Origin: Candidatus Iainarchaeum sp.
GTDB lineage: Archaea > Iainarchaeota > Iainarchaeia > Iainarchaeales > SKW153
NCBI GenBank assembly: GCA_026414365.1
Contig: JAOAJD010000001.1
Location: 1 to 64,000, forward strand
Reading direction: 5' to 3'
DNA length: 64,000 nt
In this document: in pieces, positions 1 to 9,753 of the stretch
Layout: each line of letters starts with the position of its first letter
How positions within the stretch are numbered: the stretch's first letter is position 1
Notes under the pieces: generated by a model
Seen by the model: only the letters and a program-made list of their open reading frames with translations
Told to the model about the DNA's origin: nothing
Databases searched by the model: none
Made by a program: the position numbers and the translations under genes

Positions 1-831
1 ATGTTTTACTACAAATATATTTAGATCTGCTCCAACTTCATCATTAACATCCACATTAAATAAAATATTATTAACAAAACTAAACTCTCCCTCTGCTGGA
101 GAAGGTGTTACCCTAACAAAGTAAGCATTAGAGTCATTTAACTCTATAAATTGAGGACTTTCACAACTGTCACTAAACAAAAGCTCTGAAAAATGAGCCC
201 TTATCATATAATTATTGTTTTCATCAATCATAAAACTCAAAGGGTTTTCAGTATTAGAAACAAGACTCTTATTTTTAATAGAATCTTGATCCGCACCCAA
301 ATAAATATTTTGATAGGAATCTGCCATAATACCAACTAAAATATTGTAATCTGTGGCCATCAAGTATTTATTAAAATAATCAAGCTCTAAATTATCTTCT
401 ATTTGAATCGCATTAACATCCCCATTTTCAACATAAGCTTCAATAAAATTCCAATCAAAACCTAAAATTTTTTCAAAAATAAACCACTCAGGCTCGTCAG
501 ACATGTATAAAGCAAAGTTTTGTGTCCCGTATAAAATATTCTTATCTCCTCTATTAAAATCATTCATATCCTTCGGTAAAAACATAATTGCTAAAGTTAA
601 TTCTCTCTCTGTAAAGCTAGAATCATCACTTTTTAGTTTTATATAAAGCAAGTCTAACAATCCTGACTTTTCACTAGTAACATCTACCCAATAAAGATTT
701 GTGTCATTTAATAATATCCAATTATCTACACCACCATCATCATATCCAACAACAAACGCGGAAACTGAAGAAACAAAGGAATATGCAAAACAGACAAACA
801 ATAAAAACCTAACAAATAGCCTATTTCTCAT
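1..831 (-). CDS. Secreted or surface protein, 3' end cut by window edge
   Basis: An open frame runs from an ATG at 829-831 to base 1 without a stop, so 277 codons are visible and the C-terminus lies outside the window. The first 25 residues form a clear signal peptide: basic MRNR, a Phe/Leu/Val-rich core, then a small-residue cleavage region ending SVSA. The mature part is acidic and rich in Asn, Asp, Tyr and Phe, as expected for an extracellular beta-rich domain, and shows no motif I recognise. The upstream spacer is AT-only in character and gives no neighbour context. Secretion is supported by the sequence; the function is unknown. It could be a cell-surface or adhesion protein, but that is only inference. 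Confidence 0.75.
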   Translation of the reverse strand, partial: MRNRLFVRFLLFVCFAYSFVSSVSAFVVGYDDGGVDNWILLNDTNLYWVDVTSEKSGLLDLLYIKLKSDDSSFTERELTLAIMFLPKDMNDFNRGDKNILYGTQNFALYMSDEPEWFIFEKILGFDWNFIEAYVENGDVNAIQIEDNLELDYFNKYLMATDYNILVGIMADSYQNIYLGADQDSIKNKSLVSNTENPLSFMIDENNNYMIRAHFSELLFSDSCESPQFIELNDSNAYFVRVTPSPAEGEFSFVNNILFNVDVNDEVGADLNIFVVKH

Positions 832-1250
832 TTTTTGCCACTTACACTAAATTTATAATACACTATCTTCAATTTTTAAGGTAATATAATAATACTCATT
901 CTTATATATTAACTTTTCTATTTTAGTTTTATCTTTAAAAATTACAAATTTTAAAATTACCATAATTTCTCTTATCTTCTGATTATTTTTCATAAATTTT
1001 TAAAATAAAAAGTATTAATTAAAATCAGTAATTAAAAGAAGTTAAAAAAAGAAACTAACTAGAAATAACAGAAAACCAAACTTTTGTATAAGTTAAGAAC
1101 TAGGGAATACTGGAAAGCCAAAAGCCAAAGTAGAAGCCAAGTAGTATTAAAATATAAATTTATATAAAAAAAGAAATAATATAATAACAACACAATTAAA
1201 ATTCTTAAAAACACGAGTTAAAAAGTTAAACTAAAAAATATTAAAAGTAT
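832..1250. other. AT-rich spacer, no gene seen
   Basis: This stretch between the divergently placed secreted-protein gene and tRNA-Arg is extremely AT-rich. I found no convincing open frame with a ribosome binding site and no C/D box pair or tRNA. It presumably holds the promoters of both flanking genes, with several TATA-like runs, but none stands out. Confidence 0.4.
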
Positions 1251-1325
1251 GGGCCCATAGCGTAGTCAGGATAGCGCAACTGGCTTCTAACCAGTAGGTC
1301 GTGGGTTCAAATCCCACTGGGCCCG
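1251..1325 (+). tRNA. tRNA-Arg (anticodon TCT)
   Basis: The sequence folds as a standard cloverleaf. The acceptor stem GGGCCCA pairs with TGGGCCC, the anticodon stem ACTGG/CCAGT encloses the loop CTTCTAA, and the T arm is GTGGG-TTCAAAT-CCCAC. The anticodon TCT reads AGA, the main arginine codon expected in an AT-rich genome. The discriminator base is G. No intron is present and CCA is not encoded. Confidence 0.95.
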
Positions 1326-1345
1326 TAGAAAAAAAATCCTGTAAT

Positions 1346-1474
1346 TTAATAAAACAACTTGAAAAACAAAAGAACCAAAACAACAAAGAAACCAATTAAC
1401 ATAACTAACTCTGCAAAGATAGGAGAAAAAGAAAACAAGAAATAAAAAAATTCTTTTTTAGATTTAAATTTCAT
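1346..1474 (-). CDS. Possible 42-aa single-span membrane protein
   Basis: A short frame starts at ATG 1474, preceded by a GGTG ribosome-binding-like motif about six bases away, and begins MKFKSKK. The rest is hydrophobic (Phe, Leu, Val) and would form one or two membrane spans before the stop. It follows ATPase subunit D by 32 bases on the same strand, so it could be the last cistron of the operon. A frame this short can arise by chance in AT-rich DNA; the binding site and the basic-then-hydrophobic pattern are the only support. Confidence 0.35.
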   Translation of the reverse strand: MKFKSKKEFFYFLFSFSPIFAELVMLIGFFVVLVLLFFKLFY

Positions 1475-1506
1475 AAAAAACACCAAAGCTAAAAATTCTT
1501 AATATT

Positions 1507-2127
1507 TTAATTCTCTCTTTCAAATTTCTTCTCTTTAACTATTTTCAACCTAATAAAATTTTCTCTTTCTATCTCTTCTAGTTTTGAATCGACAATATCA
1601 TAATATTTTTCAAATTTAGGAATAATTATCTTCTCTAAAGAATTTGTCCTACGTTTTGTTTTCCTTATCTCTTCGCCAATCTTTTTTAATGCTAATTGCT
1701 TCTCACAAAGCTTTAGAAAAAGTGGCATAACCTCTCTAAATTTTAAAATAGAATTCTCTAACTCTAAACTGTAATCTCTATAACTATACAAATCTCTATC
1801 AAAATTTTCGCTTTTAAAAACATCTAAGCTTAACAATTCCACACCCATAACCTTTCTAGAATTTACTTCAACATCATAACCTGCAAAAGACAATCTCTCT
1901 AAATTAACAGTCCCATCTATTGCTTCTGCCAAATCTAAAGAATTACATGCAATATCAAATTTATCTGCAAGTTCTTTTCCAATATTCCTTAAGTCCCTTA
2001 AAGTTGAAAAAAACTCCATAACCAAAACATCGTTTTTTTCTTTTAGTAACTTATGACCCCTCCTAGCCAGATTAATCTTTTTTCTAAGTAAAAGCATCTG
2101 TGTTCTCGTAGCCTTAAGATTTTGCAT
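1507..2127 (-). CDS. atpD: A-type ATP synthase subunit D (central stalk)
   Basis: Subunit D forms the central rotor shaft linking the A3B3 head to the membrane ring. The protein (206 aa) has the family pattern: an N-terminal NLKATRTQMLLLRKK motif, a long Lys/Glu-rich helix, a variable middle, and a C-terminal helix that would pair with the N-terminal one as a coiled coil. I chose ATG 2127, preceded by GAGTGAT four bases away; a TTG at 2139 overlapping the stop of subunit B is the alternative. It is the last recognised gene of the ATPase operon. Confidence 0.93.
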   Translation of the reverse strand: MQNLKATRTQMLLLRKKINLARRGHKLLKEKNDVLVMEFFSTLRDLRNIGKELADKFDIACNSLDLAEAIDGTVNLERLSFAGYDVEVNSRKVMGVELLSLDVFKSENFDRDLYSYRDYSLELENSILKFREVMPLFLKLCEKQLALKKIGEEIRKTKRRTNSLEKIIIPKFEKYYDIVDSKLEEIERENFIRLKIVKEKKFEREN

Positions 2128-2131
2128 CAAA

Positions 2132-3592
2132 TCACTCAAAATCTATTTTAAAAAAATCAAGAGATGATTCTAAATCAACTGAAGCAGAGGCTAAATGCTT
2201 TTTTTCAAACTCTGGTAGAGAAAATCCTTTGTAGTATTTATTTAAATAATCTTGTTTTATCCTCTTAAGTTCGCTCTTTGGCAAAATTGAAATTAAATTC
2301 CAAGCTAAATCAAAAGTTTTTTGTATGTCTCTATTTTCATTTAAGTTTTGATTTAAAAAATATTTCTCAAAAAATTCTGCAAATCTTAGATATAACTTAT
2401 CAACTTCATCTAAAGATTCTTCGCCAATTACTGCCACCAAATCTCTAAGCTCTCTACCTTTTGCATAGCTAGCATAAAGCTGATCTGATAGGTTCAAATG
2501 GAAAACATCTGTTTTTCCCTCACCAATACCATTCTTCATCAATCTACTTAAACTAGGTAAAACATCAATTGGAGGATAGATTCCTTTTCTATGCAAATCT
2601 CTGCTTAAAACAATTTGTCCTTCTGTAATATATCCTGTCAAATCAGGTATTGGATGAGTAATATCATCATCAGGTAAAGTTAAAATAGGAATTTGAGTTA
2701 TACTTCCTTTTTTACCCTTTATTCTGCCTGCCCTTTCATAAATTGTTGCTAAATCAGTATACATGTAACCAGGATAACCTCTTCTACCAGGAACTTCATC
2801 TCTTGCAGCAGAAATTTCCCTTAATGCCTCACAATAATTAGTCATATCTGTTAATATAACTAAAACATGCATGTTGTGATAAAAAGCCAAGTATTCTGCA
2901 GTAGTTAAAGCAACCCTTGGAGTAATTATTCTCTCTATTGCAGGATTATTTGCTAAATTCAAAAATAAAACAGATCTATCCAAAGCGCCAGTTTTTTTAA
3001 ACTCATTTATAAAAAACAATGCTTCTTCATTAGTTATTCCCATAGCAGCAAATATAACGCTAAAATTTTCTTTTTCATTCAAAACTCTTGCTTGTCTAGC
3101 AATTTGAGCAGCAAGTTTATTATGCGGCAAACCAAAAGCGGAAAATATTGGCAATTTTTGTCCTCTAACTAATGTGTTCATTAAATCAATAGCAGATATC
3201 CCTGTTTGTATAAAATCATTTGGATGATCTCTACAATAAGGATTTATTGGAAACCCATTAACATCAAATTTATCTTTAGAAACTAATTTTGGTAAGTTAT
3301 CTATAGGATAACCTTTTCCATCAAATACTCTTCCTAAAACTTGTTCAGATAAATAGATTTTCATAGTTTCTCCCAAAAACCTAACTCTAGTTTCTTTTGC
3401 ATCTACTCCAAAGCTTCCTTCGAAGAGTTGAACTATTGCTCTACTTTCATCAACTTCTAAAACTTGACCAAACTTAAGAGTATTATCGCCTAATCTAATT
3501 TGTACTAGCTCGCCATAAGCTACATCTTCTACTTTATCAACAACCATTAATGGACCTTTGAGCTCTTTGATAGTAGAATACTCCTTTATCAT
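2132..3592 (-). CDS. atpB: A-type ATP synthase subunit B (regulatory)
   Basis: This is the non-catalytic nucleotide-binding partner of subunit A in the hexameric head. At 486 aa it is slightly longer than typical archaeal B subunits. It carries the beta-barrel start ([20 protein letters not shown]), the [22 protein letters not shown] region where a canonical P-loop is replaced, the arginine-containing segment [21 protein letters not shown] and [18 protein letters not shown]. It starts at ATG 3592 and ends just before subunit D. The last 40 residues are acidic and variable. Confidence 0.96.
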   Translation of the reverse strand: MIKEYSTIKELKGPLMVVDKVEDVAYGELVQIRLGDNTLKFGQVLEVDESRAIVQLFEGSFGVDAKETRVRFLGETMKIYLSEQVLGRVFDGKGYPIDNLPKLVSKDKFDVNGFPINPYCRDHPNDFIQTGISAIDLMNTLVRGQKLPIFSAFGLPHNKLAAQIARQARVLNEKENFSVIFAAMGITNEEALFFINEFKKTGALDRSVLFLNLANNPAIERIITPRVALTTAEYLAFYHNMHVLVILTDMTNYCEALREISAARDEVPGRRGYPGYMYTDLATIYERAGRIKGKKGSITQIPILTLPDDDITHPIPDLTGYITEGQIVLSRDLHRKGIYPPIDVLPSLSRLMKNGIGEGKTDVFHLNLSDQLYASYAKGRELRDLVAVIGEESLDEVDKLYLRFAEFFEKYFLNQNLNENRDIQKTFDLAWNLISILPKSELKRIKQDYLNKYYKGFSLPEFEKKHLASASVDLESSLDFFKIDFE

Positions 3593-3644
3593 TCCAACAC
3601 ACCACTAAAAATATAAAAAATTTTTTGACTATTCAATTAATTTC

Positions 3645-5399
3645 TCAGTCTTTATTTTTTTCTAATCCTCCAACTTCTTTCTCTATTAAAGCTTGAATCT
3701 CTTTACAATATTCTTTAATATCTTTGGCCTCTTTCATTCTTGCAATCTTTTCAACAACTTTTAAATTTCTTATATCTGAAATTTTAACCCCTTTTGTCAA
3801 AGCAGCCTTTAAACGTTTATTAAATTCAATAATAGTCTTTAACATCAAAAATTGTTTTTCAAGACTACAATAAGCATCTTCGCCATAAGCACTTTGCTGT
3901 AATAAATCTTCTTTAATACTCCTTGCTGTAAAAAGAACCAATTTATCGTCTTCAGGCAAAGCATCCTGACCTACTAATTGAACTATTTCTTGTAACTCCG
4001 CATCCTTCTGTAAAATTGCCAACGCTTCATTTCTTAATTTATAAAAATCTTTAGATACGTTTTTTTCAAAATAAGAACTTAAAATTTCAACATATAAACT
4101 ATAAGAGTTTAACCAATTTATTGCAGGGAAATGTCTTCTGTAAGCTAACTGAGAATCCAAAGCCCAAAAAACTTTGGTTAACCTTAAAGTGTTTTGAGTA
4201 ACCGGTTCTGAAAAATCTCCACCAGGTGGGCTTACAGCCCCAATTACAGAAATGCTACCTTTGTTATTATTCAAGCTAATAACATAACCTGCTCTTTCAT
4301 AAAATTGAGCAATCCTCGAACCTAAATATGCTGGATAACCTTCTTCTCCTGGCATCTCCTCTAATCTTGCACCTATTTCCCTCATAGCTTCAGCCCATCT
4401 TGATGTTGAATCTGCCATTAGTGCACAATCATAACCCATATCTCTGAAATATTCTGCAATTGTTATGCCTGTATAAATACTTGCTTCTCTTGCAGCAACC
4501 GGCATGTTAGAAGTATTTGCTATTAACACTGTCCTTTCCATTAAAGGTCTATTAGATCTAGGATCTAAAAGTTTTGGAAAATCACTAAGTACTTCTGTCA
4601 TTTCATTACCTCGTTCGCCACAACCTATGTAAACTATAACATCAGCATCACTCCATTTTGCTAAACTCTGTTGGGTAACTGTTTTTCCAGAGCCAAAAGG
4701 ACCTGGGATAGCTGCAGTGCCACCTTTTGCAATAGGGAAAAAACTATCTATAACTCTTTGTCCAGTAATTAAAGGCTTCTCTGGCATAAGTTTTTGTAAA
4801 AAAGGCCTTGGAGTTCTAACAGGCCATTCTTGATACAATTTTAATTTCTTTATACCTTTGGATGTTTTTATAGAAATAAATTCAGTCTCAACATCTAGCT
4901 TTCCATCACATACTTCTAAAACTTCTCCTTCTATTCCATAAGGAACCATTATCTTATGTTCAATAAGGGATGTTTCTTTTATAGATGCAATAATTTGCCC
5001 AGAAGAGATTTTTTGTCCTTTTTTAACTAAACTTTTTACTTCCCATCTTTTCTTTCTGTCTAAAGCTTTAATAGAGATTCCTCTTTTTATAAAGTCACCT
5101 GAGAAATCTTTCAACTTATCTAAAGGCCTTCCGACACCGTCATAAATATTAGCTATAATACCAGGTCCTAACTCAATAGTCAATGGTTTTCCTTCAGAAA
5201 CAACAGTTTCGTTTGGTTTTAAGCCATAGCTATCTTCATAAACTTGAATTATTGCCTTATCACCAGAAATCTGTATTATTTCGCCTAAAAGTTCTTCTTC
5301 ACCAACTTTTGCTATATCATAAACTTTAGCACCAAACATGCCCTTTGCTACAACTACCGGGCCTGAGATAGAAGAAATTTTACCTTTTATAATATTCAT
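3645..5399 (-). CDS. atpA: A-type ATP synthase subunit A (catalytic)
   Basis: This is the catalytic ATPase subunit, 584 aa. It contains the family's inserted non-homologous domain after the N-terminal barrel, the Walker A motif GPFGSGKT with catalytic Lys, the Walker B region ([15 protein letters not shown]) and the segment [19 protein letters not shown] longer frame reaches 5444, but that extension ([12 protein letters not shown]) overlaps the end of subunit F and is not family-like. ATG 5399 is preceded by a GGGGGTT binding-like motif and gives the expected start [16 protein letters not shown]. Confidence 0.97.
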   Translation of the reverse strand: MNIIKGKISSISGPVVVAKGMFGAKVYDIAKVGEEELLGEIIQISGDKAIIQVYEDSYGLKPNETVVSEGKPLTIELGPGIIANIYDGVGRPLDKLKDFSGDFIKRGISIKALDRKKRWEVKSLVKKGQKISSGQIIASIKETSLIEHKIMVPYGIEGEVLEVCDGKLDVETEFISIKTSKGIKKLKLYQEWPVRTPRPFLQKLMPEKPLITGQRVIDSFFPIAKGGTAAIPGPFGSGKTVTQQSLAKWSDADVIVYIGCGERGNEMTEVLSDFPKLLDPRSNRPLMERTVLIANTSNMPVAAREASIYTGITIAEYFRDMGYDCALMADSTSRWAEAMREIGARLEEMPGEEGYPAYLGSRIAQFYERAGYVISLNNNKGSISVIGAVSPPGGDFSEPVTQNTLRLTKVFWALDSQLAYRRHFPAINWLNSYSLYVEILSSYFEKNVSKDFYKLRNEALAILQKDAELQEIVQLVGQDALPEDDKLVLFTARSIKEDLLQQSAYGEDAYCSLEKQFLMLKTIIEFNKRLKAALTKGVKISDIRNLKVVEKIARMKEAKDIKEYCKEIQALIEKEVGGLEKNKD

Positions 5400-5416
5400 C
5401 CAAATTAACCCCCAAA

Positions 5417-5695
5417 CTAAACCTCTAAATAAAATCCTAAGCAATCTTTAACAAACTCTTTTAACTCATTGTCATTTTTAAGCTCTCTAAAATTATCTGG
5501 CAAAACAACCAAGTTTTGAAACTCTTTAAGCTCTGGTACAGAAAGAAAAACCGATTTATTAACTACAATAATTTCTTTCTTATCAATTTTTTTAATTAAA
5601 TCTAGAACCTGCTGTCTACTCTCAAATATAACACTGTTTTTAATTCCTCCCAAACGCATACTTACCACAAAAATTCTATTTCCAACTATCAACAT
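5417..5695 (-). CDS. atpF: A-type ATP synthase subunit F
   Basis: Subunit F is a small central-stalk protein that binds the rotor near subunit D. The 92-aa frame has the alternating beta-alpha Rossmann-like pattern of the family, opening [18 protein letters not shown], equivalent to the usual glycine-containing start with the conserved 'FRLAG' region. Its ATG overlaps the last codons of subunit C by seven bases, indicating translational coupling. It lies in the expected C-F-A order. Confidence 0.9.
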   Translation of the reverse strand: MLIVGNRIFVVSMRLGGIKNSVIFESRQQVLDLIKKIDKKEIIVVNKSVFLSVPELKEFQNLVVLPDNFRELKNDNELKEFVKDCLGFYLEV

Positions 5696-6762
5696 ATTAA
5701 AAGCTCCTTTGCCTTTTCCTTTGGCAATTTTGAATCGATAGCTTTACTTATTGCAATAAGATTCATTAAATCAAATTCGTTTTTTATAATCTTTGAAAAA
5801 ATTCTATAAGGACTTTGAAAATAAAGCAGATCTTTTTTATCAATCTCTCTTTTTAAGAAACAATAAAGTTCTTTCTCGAAATAGAAAATATTTTGGGTTT
5901 GCTCGTACTTTTCATAAGCCTTTTTAATTGGAATCTCATAGTCAGAACCATCGCAAACATTAACCAAATCTTTCAAACTAGAAATATCGCAAATAGACTT
6001 TAATCTGCTAGAGAAATAACTTTTATTTTTTATTAAAAGATTGTATCTTTTTTCCTTTGGTACGTCCCTTAATAAGAATTTTATAGATGATAGAATATTT
6101 ATGATGTCTATCTTTCTTTCCATCAAATCCAAAATTTCTCTTTTATTTGGTATTGTTGATTTCTCTAGTTTGTTGTAAAAATCATCAGCAACAAAACTAT
6201 CTATTGCAATTTCAAAATCTTCTATTGTAATATAATCTTTCTTAAATACCTCTGCATAATCAGTTAAACCAAAAACTACCGCAATATCCTTAACAGTTTT
6301 AGTTGATTGGAGCTTATCTAAAAAAGCTTCATTCAAGGAACCAAAACTAAACAATAATTTTTTGTTTATGTCTGTCCCTAAAAACCTGCTCCTATAGAAA
6401 AACTTTATTATTTTTATTTCATAAAATTTAAAATAACTATCCAATATATCTTGCACTTGCTTAGGTGAAGAATCTCTAATCTCTTTAGAATAATCTAGAA
6501 AATATTTTTCTAAAGAAAGGTGAAAACTTAATAAATCATCTCCTTCAACTTTGTAACCCAAACTGTTTAAGTAATAAACAAGATCTGCAAGACTGTTCTT
6601 TTCTAATGCTGAATTCAATCTATCTTCACTTAAAACATTTGCTTCTTTAGCTGCTATTTTTGTGGTTACGTAAAGATAAGGTAGTCTGTTACTAATGTTG
6701 TAAATACTATACGATATACCTATCAAAGACAAAAAACCAAAAGAAAAAACAATGAAATCCAT
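5689..6762 (-). CDS. atpC: A-type ATP synthase subunit C with hydrophobic N-terminus
   Basis: Subunit C (V-type d homologue) sits on the proteolipid ring and receives the central stalk. The 357-aa all-helical protein has the family opening NRLPYLYVTTKIAAKEANVL near residue 25 and the three-lobed repeat pattern. What is odd is the first 22 residues (starting MDFIVFSFGFLSLIGISYS), which look like a transmembrane helix not usual in this soluble subunit. No later in-frame ATG could remove it without also losing the conserved opening. Position between E and F supports the assignment. Confidence 0.9.
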   Translation of the reverse strand: MDFIVFSFGFLSLIGISYSIYNISNRLPYLYVTTKIAAKEANVLSEDRLNSALEKNSLADLVYYLNSLGYKVEGDDLLSFHLSLEKYFLDYSKEIRDSSPKQVQDILDSYFKFYEIKIIKFFYRSRFLGTDINKKLLFSFGSLNEAFLDKLQSTKTVKDIAVVFGLTDYAEVFKKDYITIEDFEIAIDSFVADDFYNKLEKSTIPNKREILDLMERKIDIINILSSIKFLLRDVPKEKRYNLLIKNKSYFSSRLKSICDISSLKDLVNVCDGSDYEIPIKKAYEKYEQTQNIFYFEKELYCFLKREIDKKDLLYFQSPYRIFSKIIKNEFDLMNLIAISKAIDSKLPKEKAKELLIC

Positions 6763-6786
6763 ACAACCACTTGTAAATATTAATAA

Positions 6787-7317
6787 TCAATTTTCCAAAA
6801 ATTCAAAAAATTTCTGCTTTAGAAAATCTTCTTTTTCCTCAATTAAAGAGTCTATAGTTAAATCATAAACAACACCTTCTTTATGAAACAGCACACCTTT
6901 AATCAAATTATTTTCTTTAAATCTTACAAAATATTTCCTAAAAACACTAGGACCTTCAGCCAGAGAATCTTTTGGTTGTTTGGCTAAAACATAGTCAATA
7001 TAATCTTTACTTTTAATTACATTTTCATAATTTTTTTTCAAATTATTTAAGAAATCTTTAAACAAAAGTTCTTTCTCATTTTCTAAGTCTCTTCTTACTT
7101 TAAGAGAAATTTCACTATAAACAGAACTTTTTATTTCTTTCACTTTATCTTCTTTTAACAAATCAAAATCCTCTTTTATCTTTCTTAATTTCTCATCTAA
7201 ATCTTTTTTCATTGCTTTCAAAATGTTTCTTTTTTCTTTCCTAATTTCGGAAATTTTTTTATCATAGCCTTTTTTAATTATTCTCTTAAGTTTGTCTAAA
7301 TTTCCATAGTATTGCAT
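6787..7317 (-). CDS. atpE: A-type ATP synthase subunit E (peripheral stalk)
   Basis: Subunit E pairs with H to make the peripheral stalk that holds the head against rotation. The 176-aa protein shows a long N-terminal Lys/Glu coiled coil (about residues 8-110) followed by a compact C-terminal domain that would bind the head, ending in LKQKFFEFLEN. It starts at ATG 7317 and is separated from K and C by short gaps. Sequence identity in this family is low, so the call rests on architecture, length and operon position. Confidence 0.85.
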   Translation of the reverse strand: MQYYGNLDKLKRIIKKGYDKKISEIRKEKRNILKAMKKDLDEKLRKIKEDFDLLKEDKVKEIKSSVYSEISLKVRRDLENEKELLFKDFLNNLKKNYENVIKSKDYIDYVLAKQPKDSLAEGPSVFRKYFVRFKENNLIKGVLFHKEGVVYDLTIDSLIEEKEDFLKQKFFEFLEN

Positions 7318-7355
7318 AACAACTACCGAAAAAAATAAAATTCAAATAAAAAAAC

Positions 7356-7841
7356 TTAACCTAGAACACCTAAACCAACAACTAAAACTATTAACGCTGT
7401 AATAAAACCAAAGATTGCAGGAGTTTCAACTTGACCAGCAAACACCAAACTTGGAACAAAGGCAGAAGAATTCTTTGCTGTACCTGCTATACCTGCAGAA
7501 GCAACTTTTCCTTGGAATATTGCAGATAAACCAGTTAATGCAACAATTGCACCTGTGGCTAACATTACATAGCCTTGTTCTTTAGTTATCTCCTTCCCTG
7601 AACTGCCCAATAAGCCAACACCTATAACAATCAAAAGCGCTGTTATAAAACCATAAATTGTTTGAGTTTGTGGTAATGATTGTAATATCAAAGAATTTTT
7701 GAAATTCTCTTTATTCTCTGAAACTGCTGCTGCAGCAGAAACTCCTGCAGCACCTAAACCAATTGCTGTAGCTATTGCCGGAACACCTAAAGCCAAAGCT
7801 GCACCAATCATTGCATAAAATACACCCTCTGAAACAATCAT
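7356..7841 (-). CDS. atpK: A-type ATP synthase subunit K (proteolipid c ring)
   Basis: This is the membrane rotor subunit, 161 aa, made of two tandem helical hairpins (four membrane spans). The second hairpin keeps the ion-binding carboxylate (E139 in QVETPAIFGF); the first has Gln instead (LPQTQTIYGF), so there is one carboxylate per four spans. Residues L56, T59, Q60, Q110 and E139 correspond to the sodium ligands described for Enterococcus hirae NtpK (L61, T64, Q65, Q110, E139). The start overlaps the stop of subunit I as ATGA, with GAGGTG upstream. Confidence 0.96.
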   Translation of the reverse strand: MIVSEGVFYAMIGAALALGVPAIATAIGLGAAGVSAAAAVSENKENFKNSLILQSLPQTQTIYGFITALLIVIGVGLLGSSGKEITKEQGYVMLATGAIVALTGLSAIFQGKVASAGIAGTAKNSSAFVPSLVFAGQVETPAIFGFITALIVLVVGLGVLG

Positions 7842-9751
7842 TCTAACACCTCTCTATTTTCTATCTTAGCAGAAAATGGCTTATATTTGACGCCACCACC
7901 TTCATAAAATTTCTGGAAAAATTCAAGATAATGTAATCTCATAGAATGTATAAATGCGCCTAAACCTGACATAAACATATTAAAACTATGTCCAACAAAG
8001 AAAATAAAAATTGCTATTGGTAACCCAAGATAAGGTATGTTGTTAAAAGCAAGTAATGCCATAAAGTTGACTGCTAAAGCAATCCCTGATGTACCAACAG
8101 CCAACGCAGTTAATCTAGCATAACTAAAAATATCACCTAATAAAGCAGTAAAATCAAAAATAGATAGTAAACCTAAGATAACTCCATCTTTAGATTTAAA
8201 ATAAAAATTTATCAAAACTGCTAGAATGAAACAGAAAAGAGCTAGATAAATAAACAAGCCGCCTGAAAATAATAAAAAAATCCCTATTATAAAAAATATC
8301 AAACTGCCCTGCTTAGAAAAAGCTTCAGAGAAAAAACCTCTCTTAATATTATTATAAAAACCAACTATTAGTCCAACTAAGATATGTAATACGCCAATTG
8401 CAATTGATAGTTCGATTACTAAAATTACATCTCTTATTGGGTCAACAAGACCCAAAGCCCTAAAACCTATTCTTGCAAAAAAATCACCGAAATAAGAAGA
8501 GAAAATAAACCCAAACAACAAAGTTGAAATACCTAAACCTAAAAACATGGCAGAAAGTTTCTTCAAAGCTTTGTCATACTTACCCGCACCATTAAATATA
8601 GCAAAAGCGGTTATTGCCAAAACAAGACCGTAAAAAAAATCACTTAACATAAAACCAAAAAATAACATAAAAGTAAATGCTACTATTGGTGTCGGATCAA
8701 AATCTTTGTATTTAGGTAAAGAATAAAGTTCAACTAATATTTCAAATGGTTTTAAGATTTTTGGATTATCCAACAATGTAGGTGCATTGTCACTTTCATA
8801 TGCTTCTAAAAAATAACCTTCAGAATCTTCAATAATCTTCAAAAAATAGTTGAAGTTTTTTCTTGGAACCCATGCTGAGATCATACAAAAACTATTTGAA
8901 GACATTGTTTTCTCTATAGCAATTTCTCTATCTAAATTTATATCAAGCTCTGTCAAGACAAAATCTACTTCTGGTAAAAATTCTTTAGATATGTTCTCTA
9001 ACTCTGAAAAAATAACATTTAACTCTTCACTAACTTTTTTCTTCTCTTCATCTAACATGTCTAATATTTCTGCTGGCGTATTTTTTTGCAAAGGGAAATT
9101 AATACTCTCAAATCCAAACAAATGTAATGTTTTGTCTACAAAATCTTTTTTGCTGCTGTGATAAAAAACTGCCAAAAAAGAAATTTCTTTGTTTATTTTA
9201 TGTTCTACTAAAAAACAACTTTGCAATTTATCTTTTATCTTTGCTACATTTTTAGAAAAAACTAATCCCTTAGAAACATAATAATTTTTTCCATCTGAGA
9301 AGTATATGGTTTCTATATCTCTTGGTAAGAAAGACAAATTTTTCTTTTCTTCTTCAATCTCTTCTAATTTTTTCCTTCTATCTATGAAGTTCTCATATGG
9401 TCGTTTTATTTTTTCTTCTAGTATATTTATTAACATATCTGCTTTAGTCAAAATATCCTCATTATAATAAAAAGTAGAGTTTAGGTTTGTGGGTTTGTTT
9501 GGATAAAATAATTTTTTTATAAAACTCTCTGGCTGCAGAACTGGTTTGAATTCAGACAAAATATTTTTTAAATGCGCCAACTTGTTCCTCGAAATTTTTA
9601 TAGCTTCTACTCTTGGCTGAACAGAAATATTTTTACTTTCCTCAAAAACAAGCTCACATACTCCTTTTTCATGTAATAAAGAAATTGTTTTTTTTAAACA
9701 CTCTTTTGGTAATATTGCATTTACCTTAAGCATTCTTGCTGGTCTAAACAT
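7838..9751 (-). CDS. atpI: A-type ATP synthase subunit I (membrane stator a)
   Basis: Subunit I carries ions to and from the c ring. The protein (637 aa) has a soluble N-terminal half with coiled-coil segments and a C-terminal half with about seven or eight membrane helices starting near residue 360. The segment GDIFSYARLTALAVGTSGIA carries the conserved arginine expected to face the ring carboxylate. I prefer ATG 9751 (MFRPARMLKV); a TTG at 9757 overlapping the stop of H is possible. It is translationally coupled to K downstream. Confidence 0.95.
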   Translation of the reverse strand: MFRPARMLKVNAILPKECLKKTISLLHEKGVCELVFEESKNISVQPRVEAIKISRNKLAHLKNILSEFKPVLQPESFIKKLFYPNKPTNLNSTFYYNEDILTKADMLINILEEKIKRPYENFIDRRKKLEEIEEEKKNLSFLPRDIETIYFSDGKNYYVSKGLVFSKNVAKIKDKLQSCFLVEHKINKEISFLAVFYHSSKKDFVDKTLHLFGFESINFPLQKNTPAEILDMLDEEKKKVSEELNVIFSELENISKEFLPEVDFVLTELDINLDREIAIEKTMSSNSFCMISAWVPRKNFNYFLKIIEDSEGYFLEAYESDNAPTLLDNPKILKPFEILVELYSLPKYKDFDPTPIVAFTFMLFFGFMLSDFFYGLVLAITAFAIFNGAGKYDKALKKLSAMFLGLGISTLLFGFIFSSYFGDFFARIGFRALGLVDPIRDVILVIELSIAIGVLHILVGLIVGFYNNIKRGFFSEAFSKQGSLIFFIIGIFLLFSGGLFIYLALFCFILAVLINFYFKSKDGVILGLLSIFDFTALLGDIFSYARLTALAVGTSGIALAVNFMALLAFNNIPYLGLPIAIFIFFVGHSFNMFMSGLGAFIHSMRLHYLEFFQKFYEGGGVKYKPFSAKIENREVLE

Positions 9752-9753
9752 AA

